Source: Flavobacterium johnsoniae UW101 (lineage in GTDB: Bacteria; Bacteroidota; Bacteroidia; Flavobacteriales; Flavobacteriaceae). Taken from it: a DNA stretch of 64,000 nucleotides. Numbering within the stretch: position 1 is the stretch's first letter; each line of letters begins with the position of its first letter. The notes below the pieces were generated by a model. The model ran no database searches and was not told where the DNA came from. It saw only the letters and a list, made by a program, of their open reading frames with translations. The position numbers and the translations under genes are program-made. Shown piece after piece: positions 35,281-44,108 of this stretch. The stretch covers positions 3,534,001 to 3,598,000 of the forward strand of contig NC_009441.1 in assembly GCF_000016645.1 (NCBI RefSeq), read 5' to 3'.

Positions 35281-36557
35281 TAGCAAAAATCGGCAGGAGC
35301 AGCAACTTATATGGCGCACTGGCATACAATCAGCAGAAGGTTGATAAGCAGAAAGGCAGGATTCTATTTTCAAACAAGATGATCGAGACCGCTGACGCAA
35401 AGTATTCCGTTGCGCAATTGGCGCAGTCATTCGCTCCCTATCTGGCAGTAAACCGCAGAACGGAAAAGCACACGCTTCACATATCGCTGAACCCGGACCC
35501 TAAGGATGATGTTTCTGATGAAAAATTCAGGAAGATGGCAGAGCGGTACATGCGCGAAATGGGTTTTGCAGAACAGCCCTATGTCGTCTTCAAACATACC
35601 GATATAGCGCGGCGGCACATTCATATCGTCACGGTCTGCGTGGATGGGCAGGGGAAAAAAATCTCCGACAAGTTTGAGAAGATGCGTTCCATGAAAATCT
35701 GCCGTGATTTGGAATCAGACTTCGGACTTAGAAAAGCAACAGATGGCAGGCAGAATGAGAAGGAGAAAATATTGCTTCCGGTACATTACGCAGCAGACGA
35801 GCTGAAAAGCCAGATCACTGCGGTACTTCGACATCTGCCTGATTTGTACAGTTTCCAGTCCTTGGGGGAATACAATGCATTGCTTTCCCTTTTCAATATT
35901 ACATGTGATAAGATCGAGGGAGAATTACAGGGAAGAATGCGTAGCGGCCTTCTGTATTTCCCATTGAACGAAATTGGCCAAAAAGCAGGCCGACCTCTAA
36001 AAGCATCCAGGCTGGGAACAAAAGCTGGTCTGGAATCCTTGAATCGGCATTTTTCTAAAAGCAGGTTGGAAATGAAAGACAGCCCTGTCAGAAGGCATTT
36101 GCAGACTGCCGTCTCAAAGGCCTTCCTTTCCTCCCACGACGAGCAGTCCTTTAAAAAACTGCTTGCCGAAATTGGCGTCACTGCAGTATTACGGAGAAAT
36201 GACAATGGGCGTATGTACGGAGCAACTTTTGTCGACCATCACTCAAAAAGTGTGTGGAATGGCTCACGCCTTGCAAAGGAATTGTCGGCCAACAGCTTAA
36301 ACGAACATTGGAAAGATGGTAATAAAAAGCAAATCGAAAATTCAACACTGCAACAATCAAAATTTTCTGATCTACAAAATATGGACTCATCTCCCCAAGA
36401 CCAGCATCATTTCTTTGAATTCCTAAATACAAACTTGGTGCACAATGAGAAATTGGTAATGGAACTGGTGACTCTTCTGCCCACAATGCAAGACGAAAAT
36501 TTTGAAGAGCTGCAGTTTGCAAGGAAAATCAGGAAAAGAACCAAACGCCGTAATTAG
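35277..36557 (+). CDS. mobB: Relaxase MobB (MOBP family)
   Basis: A 426-residue relaxase/mobilisation nuclease. The metal-binding histidines are in HTDIARRHIHIVTV (H107, H114, H116). The N-terminal region has tyrosines Y12 and Y17 as candidates for the DNA-linking residue, and THTLHISLNP-like strand (about 64-73) is typical of the family. It nicks oriT and leads the strand into the recipient. The C-terminal third is less conserved and hydrophilic. It is coupled to mobA and followed by the coupling protein. Confidence 0.92.
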   Translation: MIAKIGRSSNLYGALAYNQQKVDKQKGRILFSNKMIETADAKYSVAQLAQSFAPYLAVNRRTEKHTLHISLNPDPKDDVSDEKFRKMAERYMREMGFAEQPYVVFKHTDIARRHIHIVTVCVDGQGKKISDKFEKMRSMKICRDLESDFGLRKATDGRQNEKEKILLPVHYAADELKSQITAVLRHLPDLYSFQSLGEYNALLSLFNITCDKIEGELQGRMRSGLLYFPLNEIGQKAGRPLKASRLGTKAGLESLNRHFSKSRLEMKDSPVRRHLQTAVSKAFLSSHDEQSFKKLLAEIGVTAVLRRNDNGRMYGATFVDHHSKSVWNGSRLAKELSANSLNEHWKDGNKKQIENSTLQQSKFSDLQNMDSSPQDQHHFFEFLNTNLVHNEKLVMELVTLLPTMQDENFEELQFARKIRKRTKRRN

Positions 36558-36665
36558 ACATGATATCCGTGCCAGACAAAGTCTTTTATGGCCACACATT
36601 ACATTGTGATAGTCCACAGGATTAAAAACATATATCTTAAAAGCAACAGTTTAATAATTACAATT

Positions 36666-38672
36666 ATGCAGGGAGAAGATGATTTAAGGGGACTTGCCAA
36701 AATTATGGCATTCATGCGCGCGGTTAGCATACTTGTTCTACTGATGCACTTTTACTGGTATTGTTACGGTTTTTTTAATGCAAGAGGATGGACACTGGAA
36801 ACCATAGATACTATATTGCGCGGTTTTGACCGTACTGCCGGACTGTTCTCGAATGTCCTGTACAGCAAATTGTTTGCCCAGCTACTTCTTATACTCAGCT
36901 GCCTGGGAACCAAGGGTGTCAAGAACGAAAAGATTACCTGGACTAAAATCTATCCCGTTTTGGCTCTTGGCTTCATATTTTTTTTCTTGAACGGGTTCCT
37001 GCGGGAGGTTTCATATCTCTTGTATATGTTTTCTTCGGGAATCGGCTACACTGCTTTGATGGTGGCTGGCATCTGGATCAGCCGCATTCTCCGCACCAGC
37101 CTTATGGAAGACGTTTTCAACAATGAAAACGAGAGCTTTCAGCAGGAAACCAGGCTGCTTGAAAACGAATATTCCGTTAACCTCCCCACAAGCTTCTATT
37201 ATAAAAACAAATGGAACAGCGGCTGGATAAACATCGTAAACCCTTTCCGAGCAACAATAGTGCTGGGTACTCCAGGATCAGGGAAATCCTACGCCATAAT
37301 AAACAACTATATCAAGCAGCAGATAGAGAAAGGCTTTGCTATGTATATCTACGATTTCAAGTTCGACGACCTTTCCACTATTGCCTACAACCATTTGCTG
37401 CAGCATCACCATAAGTATCCCGTCAGTCCGAAATTCTACATCATCAACTTTGACGACCCCAGAAAAAGCCACCGCTGCAACCCTCTGAACCCTGCATTTA
37501 TGACGGACATCTCCGACGCCTATGAGGCTGCCTATACCATTATGCTCAACCTGAACCGCAGCTGGATACAGAAGCAGGGAGACTTCTTTGTCGAGAGTCC
37601 CATAATACTTCTGGCCGCTATAATCTGGTTTCTTAAGATCTATCAAAACGGAAGATACTGCACATTTCCGCATGCCATAGAGCTCTTAAACAAAAAATAC
37701 GCCGATGTCTTTACCATTCTTACCTCCTATCCGGAATTGGAGAACTACCTTTCCCCATTTATGGATGCTTGGAAAGGGGGCGCGCAGGATCAGCTTCAGG
37801 GACAGATAGCCTCGGCAAAAATTCCCTTGTCAAGAATGATATCCCCTAGCCTGTATTGGGTGATGACCGGTGATGACTTCTCGCTCGACATCAACAATCC
37901 CGAAGAACCCAAGATATTATGCGTGGGCAATAATCCCGACCGGCAGAATATCTATTCCGCAGCCCTTGGATTATACAACTCCCGCATCGTAAAGCTGATC
38001 AACAAAAAAGGGCAGCTGAAAAGTTCCGTAATAATAGACGAGCTTCCAACCATCTATTTCAGGGGACTTGACAATCTTATTGCGACAGCCCGAAGCAACA
38101 AGGTAGCTGTATGTCTGGGCTTTCAAGATTTCTCGCAGCTGAACCGTGATTATGGGGACAAGGAAAGCAAGGTGATCCAAAATACCGTCGGCAATATCTT
38201 CAGCGGCCAGGTTGTGGGGGAAACCGCAAAGAGCCTTTCGGAGCGGTTCGGCAAGGTGCTGCAGAAAAGACAGAGCATATCAATCAACCGCACGGATACC
38301 TCCACATCCATTTCCACACAGCTCGACAGCCTTATTCCGGCATCCAAAATCTCAACACTTACCCAGGGCATTTTCGTTGGTGCGGTATCGGATAATTTCG
38401 ACCAGCGTATCGAGCAGAAAATCTTTCATGCCGAAATCGTGGTGGACACACAGCAGGTTGCGCGTGAAGAGAAGGACTACCAGCCCATACCTGAAATCAT
38501 GCCTTTTACCGACGCGGAGGGACGGGATAATATGAAACTTGAAATTCAGGCCAACTACAGGCAGATCAAAAAGAATGTTGTCCGGATTATTGAGGACGAA
38601 CTGGACCGTATTGCCCATGACCCTGACCTGCAGCATCTGGTGGTTAAGGAAAATAAAAAAGAGGATAATTGA
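36666..38672 (+). CDS. mobC: Type IV coupling protein MobC (TraG/VirD4 family)
   Basis: A 668-residue protein starting at the ATG at 36666; an earlier in-frame ATG at 36588 gives an unlikely extension. Several N-terminal membrane segments (VSILVLLMHFYWYCYGF onward) precede a VirD4-type ATPase domain with Walker A GTPGSGKS (201-208) and Walker B SVIIDELPTIYF. It links the relaxosome to the mating channel. The stop codon lies in the loop of a strong terminator. Confidence 0.92.
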   Translation: MQGEDDLRGLAKIMAFMRAVSILVLLMHFYWYCYGFFNARGWTLETIDTILRGFDRTAGLFSNVLYSKLFAQLLLILSCLGTKGVKNEKITWTKIYPVLALGFIFFFLNGFLREVSYLLYMFSSGIGYTALMVAGIWISRILRTSLMEDVFNNENESFQQETRLLENEYSVNLPTSFYYKNKWNSGWINIVNPFRATIVLGTPGSGKSYAIINNYIKQQIEKGFAMYIYDFKFDDLSTIAYNHLLQHHHKYPVSPKFYIINFDDPRKSHRCNPLNPAFMTDISDAYEAAYTIMLNLNRSWIQKQGDFFVESPIILLAAIIWFLKIYQNGRYCTFPHAIELLNKKYADVFTILTSYPELENYLSPFMDAWKGGAQDQLQGQIASAKIPLSRMISPSLYWVMTGDDFSLDINNPEEPKILCVGNNPDRQNIYSAALGLYNSRIVKLINKKGQLKSSVIIDELPTIYFRGLDNLIATARSNKVAVCLGFQDFSQLNRDYGDKESKVIQNTVGNIFSGQVVGETAKSLSERFGKVLQKRQSISINRTDTSTSISTQLDSLIPASKISTLTQGIFVGAVSDNFDQRIEQKIFHAEIVVDTQQVAREEKDYQPIPEIMPFTDAEGRDNMKLEIQANYRQIKKNVVRIIEDELDRIAHDPDLQHLVVKENKKEDN

Positions 38673-38696
38673 AACATTATCCTCTTTCTTTTTTAT
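38658..38696 (+). terminator. Strong intrinsic terminator of the mob operon
   Basis: A perfect 12-base stem AAAGAGGATAAT/ATTATCCTCTTT (38658-38669, 38676-38687) is followed by CTTTTTT. The mobC stop TGA is in the 6-base loop, so the left arm also encodes the last residues (KEDN) of MobC. Confidence 0.9.
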
Positions 38697-38759
38697 AGCT
38701 TATAAATTTAACAGTGAAATTTTCTAAAAATCATACGATGGGCTTATTGCCAGCTTTAC

Positions 38760-39896
38760 TTACTTTGCCTTCCTCAATTCGTTCTCGATAAATTCCCTTA
38801 ATTCTGCCTTATCGGGAAGCTGCAGCTGGTATTGGCTTACAAATATTTCCAGATCGCTCTCCGCAATCGCATATTCAATCAGGGTCCTGTTCTGGTTCGT
38901 GGCAAGCAGGATTCCTACAGGGGGATTGTCTCCGGCTTCCTGAATATTCTTCTTGTAGAAGCTCAGATAGGCTTTAAGCTGGCCGATATGTTCATGTTTT
39001 GCATTTTCAGTTTTCAATTCCACAAGGACATGACACTTTAGTATTCGATGATAAAAAACCAGATCGACGAAATAATACTCGTCACCTATGAGCAGCCTCT
39101 TCTGCCGCGCCTCGTAGCAGAACCCGTTTCCCAATTCCAGCATAAACTGCTGCAAATGCTCAATAAGGGCAGACTCAAGCTCGTTTTCCTCAATCAGTTT
39201 GGGCTGAACCAGATTTAGGAATTCAAAAAAATAATGTGACTTGACCATGTCATGAGAATCCTCTGGCGCGATACTCCTCATCGCCTCGGCAAAGGAATGC
39301 TGTCTATTCTGCGAAAGCCCTATCCTTTCATAGGTAAGGCTGTCGATCTGCCTCTTGAGTTCTTTTACCGTGGGCTGCGTTTTTAGGATAAGAAGCTCGT
39401 AGAAACGTCGTTTCGAAATGTCCTCAATCTTGATAAGCTCGGTAAAATGGCTGTAGGAAACTGACTGGAACAACATAAAAAAGTGGGTTGTCCATTCCCC
39501 TTGATGGATCCCTTCAAATTCTTGGGTTGCCGACCCAAGAATTGCAGGACTATAATTTTCAGCAGAAAAATCACCAAAAAATTCTTCAGGGATAAGGCTT
39601 TTAAGATCTTTTTCCAAAAGTAGATGGATCTGCGGATATCTGTGATAGAACTGCCTGCATCGGGACAGCTCGGGCGCAGTCAATCCTTTTACCGTGATTT
39701 TCCTCGCAAGGTTTTCAAGCAGTTTCACACCGTATTCAGCCCTGTCGCTTCCATGCTGCTCGAATTCCACAATATAAAAGCCGGTAAGCCAGTTTCTGAG
39801 TGTGATGTGCATATTCACCGCCTTTACGGCATTTAGCCGCAAATAATTACTGGTCTGCTGTATCCTTAGGCTTAGTTTTTCAAAATTCATAGTCAT
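38760..39896 (-). CDS. PDDEXK nuclease domain protein, YhcG/DUF1016 family
   Basis: A 378-residue protein. The N-terminal DUF1016 helical domain is followed by a C-terminal nuclease domain with the PDDEXK pattern seen as YFVDLVFYHRILKCHVLVELKTEN (Asp at about 274, ELK at about 290-292) and later ILLATNQNRTLIEYA. Homologues are scattered next to restriction systems and on mobile elements; their natural role is not settled. It stands alone between the mob operon and topB, on the opposite strand from mob. Confidence 0.88.
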   Translation of the reverse strand: MTMNFEKLSLRIQQTSNYLRLNAVKAVNMHITLRNWLTGFYIVEFEQHGSDRAEYGVKLLENLARKITVKGLTAPELSRCRQFYHRYPQIHLLLEKDLKSLIPEEFFGDFSAENYSPAILGSATQEFEGIHQGEWTTHFFMLFQSVSYSHFTELIKIEDISKRRFYELLILKTQPTVKELKRQIDSLTYERIGLSQNRQHSFAEAMRSIAPEDSHDMVKSHYFFEFLNLVQPKLIEENELESALIEHLQQFMLELGNGFCYEARQKRLLIGDEYYFVDLVFYHRILKCHVLVELKTENAKHEHIGQLKAYLSFYKKNIQEAGDNPPVGILLATNQNRTLIEYAIAESDLEIFVSQYQLQLPDKAELREFIENELRKAK

Positions 39897-39958
39897 GCTG
39901 GATTGGTTTCTTTATAAAGTCAAAAGATGTTGTTAGGAAAAGATTCTCATTTCAGCCT

Positions 39959-42028
39959 TTACTTTTTTGCAAATTCAAAAGAAGTCTCAGCCTTGTAATT
40001 CATCACGATATAGGCATCAAATGATTTTCCAGCCCTGCTTTTCATTCCCTTGAGCAGCGGGGTTCTCCCAGTACGGAGCAGTATTTCGATATCAGCCAGA
40101 CTGATCTGTACGCCGCATACATTTCGGAACTGAACCCACCTGCATTCCTTTTCAGGGCATTTGACCATATTTTCTGTAATAAGCAGCCTATTTATGTTGC
40201 ATCTGGGGCAGCAGAGATCGGGCACCATATCATGCGGACGTGGGGTTTCCAGCAGCTCTTTTGTTATGGATGTGGCATAGGATTCCATCTGCTTTTGGAA
40301 TGTCGCCGCATCAGCCTCTTTGTTTTCAATCTTCCACAATTCTGTTTCCCATTGGGCCGTCATCGCCACATCGGCAATCCTTTTATCCTTCACCAGCTCA
40401 TACACCATAAGCCCCTTTTCCGTTGGGATTAATGATTTGCCCTGTCTTTGGATATACTTGCGGTCAAACAATGTTTCGATAATCGCCGCCCTGGTTGCAG
40501 GCGTTCCAATGCCAATGGCCTGAAGGATCTTCCGTTCTTGCAGGTCCTGGGACTTTTTTCCGGCATTTTCCATTACACTCAAAAGCCCTGCCTCGGTATA
40601 AAGGGCAGGCGGACTTGTTGCCTTCTCCAATACCGCGGACTCTTTGATTTTAAGCTCATCGCCCCTTTTGATTTCAGGGAGTTCCTGTCCCGGCTCACCA
40701 CTTTCCAAAAAGCGGGCTTTTACACCCCGCCAACCAGATTCGATTATCCTGCTCCCTGAGAGGATGAAATCAAAATGCAGCACCTGCAGGTTTACCTTGG
40801 TAATCTCCTTGATGCACGGTTCGGACACTGCTTCAAGAAGCCTTCCGGCAATAAGGTTGTAGATCGCCGTCTCCTTCCCGGACAGCGCCGATGGGATTCG
40901 TTCCGTCGGCAGCAGGCCGTGGTGGTCGGTAACTCCCGCTTCGCTGACAATCCTTTTGTTCAGGCGCCCCAGTTTCAATGTGGATATAGCCTCCCTGAAA
41001 TTTTCACGGGTGCCCAATGCTTTTATAAGGCTGGGAATCTCATCCCATACATCCGCGGAAATACTCCTGCTGCCGGTTCGCGGATAGCTGATGAATTGCT
41101 TTTCATAAAGGCTCTGCGCAATGCTTAGCGTTTCACCGGCCGAAAGGCTGAGGTCCGTACTGGCCTGTTTCTGCAGTCCAGTCAGGTCAAAAAGCAGAGG
41201 CGGCTGTTCTGTTGAGTTTTTGATCTCTACAGATGATACCCACGCCGTCGCGGCATTTCTTTCGATCGCCCTCAGTGCGTCCATTGCCTGCCTTTTATTG
41301 TCCCATCTCTTCTCGCTGATGCTTGTGAAGAGCATAAAATTCCTGCTGTGCGTCAGCTGGAGCTGCCAGTAGGGCTCGATGTTGAAGGATTTGTTTTCCA
41401 GGTAGCGTGAACATACGAGCGCCAGCGTCGGTGTCTGTACCCTTCCGAGGGAAAAGACTCCGTCTCCCTGGGCAAGACTCAGGGCCTGCGAGGCATTGAT
41501 CCCTACCAGCCAGTCCGCCCTGCTCCTTGCCTGCGCCGCGAGGTACAGTCCGTCAAGTTCAGAGGCTGGCTTCAGATTCTCCAATCCTTTCCTGATGGCT
41601 TTCTCGGTGAGGTTGCTGATCCACAAGCGGACAAAAGGCTTCCTGAACTCAAGATATTCATAGATGTAGCGGAAAATCAGCTCCCCCTCGCGACCTGCAT
41701 CGGTGGCCACTATGATCAGGTCGCTCAGACCTACAACATATTTGATGGTTTTGAGCTGTTTCTGCGCACCTGCATCAGCAGTGTAACCGGCATCTATTTT
41801 TTGTTTTCGTACCGTAAGCAAAAAGGGATCCGGAAGTATCGGCAGGGAGCTTTTCTCAAAGCCCTTTATGCCGTAATCCTCCGGCAGGCCCAAACCCACC
41901 AGATGTCCTAAAGCCCAAGTAACAAAATAGCCGTTTCCTGCCAGGTACCCATCCTTTTTTTCGTTGGCTCCCAGCAGTACGGCTATCTCCCTTGCAGCAC
42001 TTGGTTTCTCTGCAATAACTACTTTCAT
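39959..42028 (-). CDS. topB: DNA topoisomerase III (Exc-like)
   Basis: A 689-residue type IA topoisomerase. The TOPRIM domain starts at MKVVIAEKPSAAREIA with DAGREGELIFRYIYEY. The active-site tyrosine is in QFISYPRTGSRSIS (about Y315). A C-terminal zinc-ribbon-like part (CCPRCNINRLL... VKCPEKEC) follows. In CTnDOT the exc gene of the excision operon encodes a topoisomerase III. Position here, after an HTH gene and DUF3945 and next to rteC, matches that operon. Confidence 0.93.
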   Translation of the reverse strand: MKVVIAEKPSAAREIAVLLGANEKKDGYLAGNGYFVTWALGHLVGLGLPEDYGIKGFEKSSLPILPDPFLLTVRKQKIDAGYTADAGAQKQLKTIKYVVGLSDLIIVATDAGREGELIFRYIYEYLEFRKPFVRLWISNLTEKAIRKGLENLKPASELDGLYLAAQARSRADWLVGINASQALSLAQGDGVFSLGRVQTPTLALVCSRYLENKSFNIEPYWQLQLTHSRNFMLFTSISEKRWDNKRQAMDALRAIERNAATAWVSSVEIKNSTEQPPLLFDLTGLQKQASTDLSLSAGETLSIAQSLYEKQFISYPRTGSRSISADVWDEIPSLIKALGTRENFREAISTLKLGRLNKRIVSEAGVTDHHGLLPTERIPSALSGKETAIYNLIAGRLLEAVSEPCIKEITKVNLQVLHFDFILSGSRIIESGWRGVKARFLESGEPGQELPEIKRGDELKIKESAVLEKATSPPALYTEAGLLSVMENAGKKSQDLQERKILQAIGIGTPATRAAIIETLFDRKYIQRQGKSLIPTEKGLMVYELVKDKRIADVAMTAQWETELWKIENKEADAATFQKQMESYATSITKELLETPRPHDMVPDLCCPRCNINRLLITENMVKCPEKECRWVQFRNVCGVQISLADIEILLRTGRTPLLKGMKSRAGKSFDAYIVMNYKAETSFEFAKK

Positions 42029-42034
42029 GACATG

Positions 42035-43489
42035 CTACATTTTGCGTCCCTTCGACTTGGTTTCAGGCTGCTGCTCTTCTTTCTGTTTCTGGGTGTCAGG
42101 ACCCAACTGGCCGGATTTTAAGGGTTCCTGCAGGTTTTTGGTCGCCTCATTGGTTTTTCCCTCCGAGTTCACCGCCGTCTGTACCCTGTTCTCTTCAGCA
42201 GGCTTCGCCTGTTCCTTCAGTTTTGACGGGTTGTCAAACGAAAACTCTGTCCTGCCGCTATCCTTGCTGAAAGTGATGTATCCGTTGTACTCCCTGCCTT
42301 TCTTGTCTACAAGACCGCTGATGTATACGGTCTGGCCGTTCTGCAGCTTCTCATGCTGCTGATCATCCAGTTCTTTTCCCCTGAAGTTTTTCGGTGCTTC
42401 CCCAGTCTGGTTCTGTTCATTGCCCTGCACCTGTTTGCTGCCAATGCTCCTGTCGAAGAGAAATTCCACAAAACGCTTGTCGGCATTGAACTGCACAGTC
42501 GCGTCGAACGGTTCTCCTTTTTTGGAAATCATCCCTTCCAATGGCAGCGGTTTTCCTTCCGAAAGGGTCTGCTTTTGATCTTCGCTCAGTTTTACACCTT
42601 TTATTTCATCGGGTATTTTGATGTAATCGGCCCTGAAAGCCACTACTTCATTGGTCAGCCTGTCCACGCTGATCACAGACGGCAGCACCTCATCGGTTTT
42701 CGGATTGGTCAGATTCACCACGCGTCCCATGTTTCCCGTTTTCAGCAGGTTGTCCTTGTCCTCTCTGCTGAACTCATGGCCGAAGAAGGGATAGTTCAGG
42801 TTGGGCCCTTTTCGGATTCCGTGTATGGCGACCACAACCTCTCCCTCCTCGTTCATTTTAAGGGACAGTCTGGCATCCAGTCTTGTAACGGCAGTCCCAA
42901 GATTTAGGCTTATGGGCACGAGCTCGTTTGTTTTGTAGCCTTTGAGCATGGGCTCAAGAAGGTTCAGTTTCTCAAGTTTTTCCTTGCTGAGCCCAAGATG
43001 GTTCATGGTCTCCCAGTCGATCTGTTCCGGCTTGTAGCGGTATTCGCTCGTCTCGGCATTTGTCTGTGTTGCTTCCATATGATTTTTATTTATTGGATTA
43101 TTCTCTTTTTTGTCCTGTTCAGGTTCACTCGCTTTAATTTCGTGCTGCTGCATGAGCAGTTCGCCCTGCGGCGTCGGATTGTCTGCGTGCAGCTGCATTT
43201 CCTTTGCCGTATTAACACCAATGGCAAAAGGCACCTTGAAAAATGAAAAGCTGGTGGGATTTTTCAGCTGGCTCAGAAAATTGGAAAAAAAATTGGAGAA
43301 GAAATCGCCATTCCTGTCCACTCTCATAAATTGGTTCCGGTTTTTATCTGTCGGATCCACCGTCTGCATTTTTCCATTCTCATCAATACTTTTCACTGCC
43401 TGGATTTTCTTTTTTTCTTTATCAAACACAAGCAGGATGTCCGAGAGTTCCTCCGGCCATTTCGCTTTTTCAGCGGATTGTTTACTCAT
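42035..43489 (-). CDS. DUF3945 domain protein
   Basis: A 484-residue hydrophilic protein. The start is set at 43489 (MSKQSAEKAKWPEELSDILLVFDKEK), as the longer reading to 43555 has an atypical N-terminus. Two or more repeated DUF3945-type units are seen (GVKLSEDQKQTLSEGKPLPLEG... and KELDDQQHEKLQNGQTVYISG...). The C-terminal tail is Gln/Lys-rich and disordered. In CTnDOT-like elements such a protein lies between xis-like genes and topB; its function is unknown. Confidence 0.85.
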   Translation of the reverse strand: MSKQSAEKAKWPEELSDILLVFDKEKKKIQAVKSIDENGKMQTVDPTDKNRNQFMRVDRNGDFFSNFFSNFLSQLKNPTSFSFFKVPFAIGVNTAKEMQLHADNPTPQGELLMQQHEIKASEPEQDKKENNPINKNHMEATQTNAETSEYRYKPEQIDWETMNHLGLSKEKLEKLNLLEPMLKGYKTNELVPISLNLGTAVTRLDARLSLKMNEEGEVVVAIHGIRKGPNLNYPFFGHEFSREDKDNLLKTGNMGRVVNLTNPKTDEVLPSVISVDRLTNEVVAFRADYIKIPDEIKGVKLSEDQKQTLSEGKPLPLEGMISKKGEPFDATVQFNADKRFVEFLFDRSIGSKQVQGNEQNQTGEAPKNFRGKELDDQQHEKLQNGQTVYISGLVDKKGREYNGYITFSKDSGRTEFSFDNPSKLKEQAKPAEENRVQTAVNSEGKTNEATKNLQEPLKSGQLGPDTQKQKEEQQPETKSKGRKM

Positions 43490-43567
43490 GACTTTGTTTT
43501 TTTGGTTAATAATCGAAAGTAGTGCCCGCGCCCGCGCCGGCAATAGTGCTGGCACCGGATGTCCGCG

Positions 43568-43879
43568 TTAGTCTCCAATCGGCTTTCTCCTGGCGGTATG
43601 TGCGGAAAAGCTCTCCCGTATGAATTGCTGCACGTCCGAAAGCTTGTAATAGATCTTTCCGCTGATCGTATAATAGCAGAGCCTTCCCGAGGACCTGTAG
43701 CGCTGTAGCGAACGCGAACTTATTTTAAGCATCTGCAGGACATCCTGGTTGTCAAGAAGCTCCTCCCCGTCTATGGCTATATTTTTCCTCTTGCTTTCGC
43801 CTACCATCTCGCTAAGGATGTCGAACCGCTCCATAATGCGTTCCATCCAGGCCATAAATTCCAATCGCTCCACGTTCAT
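43568..43879 (-). CDS. Helix-turn-helix protein, excisionase-like
   Basis: A 103-residue protein; MNVERLEFMAW at 43879 is the likeliest start. After an N-terminal helix comes an HTH_17/MerR-like domain (LLDNQDVLQMLKISSRSLQRYRSSGRLCYYTISGKIYY), the form of small excisionases and AlpA-like proteins. It leads the DUF3945-topB operon, the place taken by xis2c/xis2d in CTnDOT, so a role as recombination directionality factor or regulator is likely. Confidence 0.8.
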   Translation of the reverse strand: MNVERLEFMAWMERIMERFDILSEMVGESKRKNIAIDGEELLDNQDVLQMLKISSRSLQRYRSSGRLCYYTISGKIYYKLSDVQQFIRESFSAHTARRKPIGD

Positions 43880-43932
43880 AATCCAGTATTTTTGAGTTGC
43901 ACACTGCAAAATTGCATACTACGCAGATCAAT

Positions 43933-43970
43933 ATCTGCCAAGCTCTGCCCATTGGCAGATTCATTTTTTC
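43933..43970. promoter_or_regulatory. Inverted repeat upstream of the excision operon
   Basis: A perfect 9-base inverted repeat ATCTGCCAA/TTGGCAGAT (43933-43941, 43952-43960) is followed by TCATTTTTTC. On + it resembles a terminator, but no + strand gene ends here. Lying about 55 bases in front of the HTH gene it may be a protein-binding site. Confidence 0.45.
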
Positions 43971-43990
43971 GTTTCGCGGCAGCATAAATC

Positions 43991-44024
43991 AGCCCCATTT
44001 GACCGCTAGCGGACAAATGGGGCT
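43991..44024. promoter_or_regulatory. 34-base palindrome between rteC and the excision operon
   Basis: The outer arms AGCCCCATTTG (43991-44001) and CAAATGGGGCT (44014-44024) surround the perfect palindrome CCGCTAGCGG (44003-44012), with one mismatched A on each side. No U-run follows on either strand, so it is unlikely to be a simple terminator. RteC of CTnDOT binds an inverted repeat upstream of the excision operon promoter, and this site has the right position. Confidence 0.55.
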
Positions 44025-44108
44025 TTCAAAAAATTGGGCCGGCAATCCGTGCCAATTGGCCATTATGGGTAAAAAAGAAATGCTTTTGGACCGTTTATCT
44101 CCAGTCCA

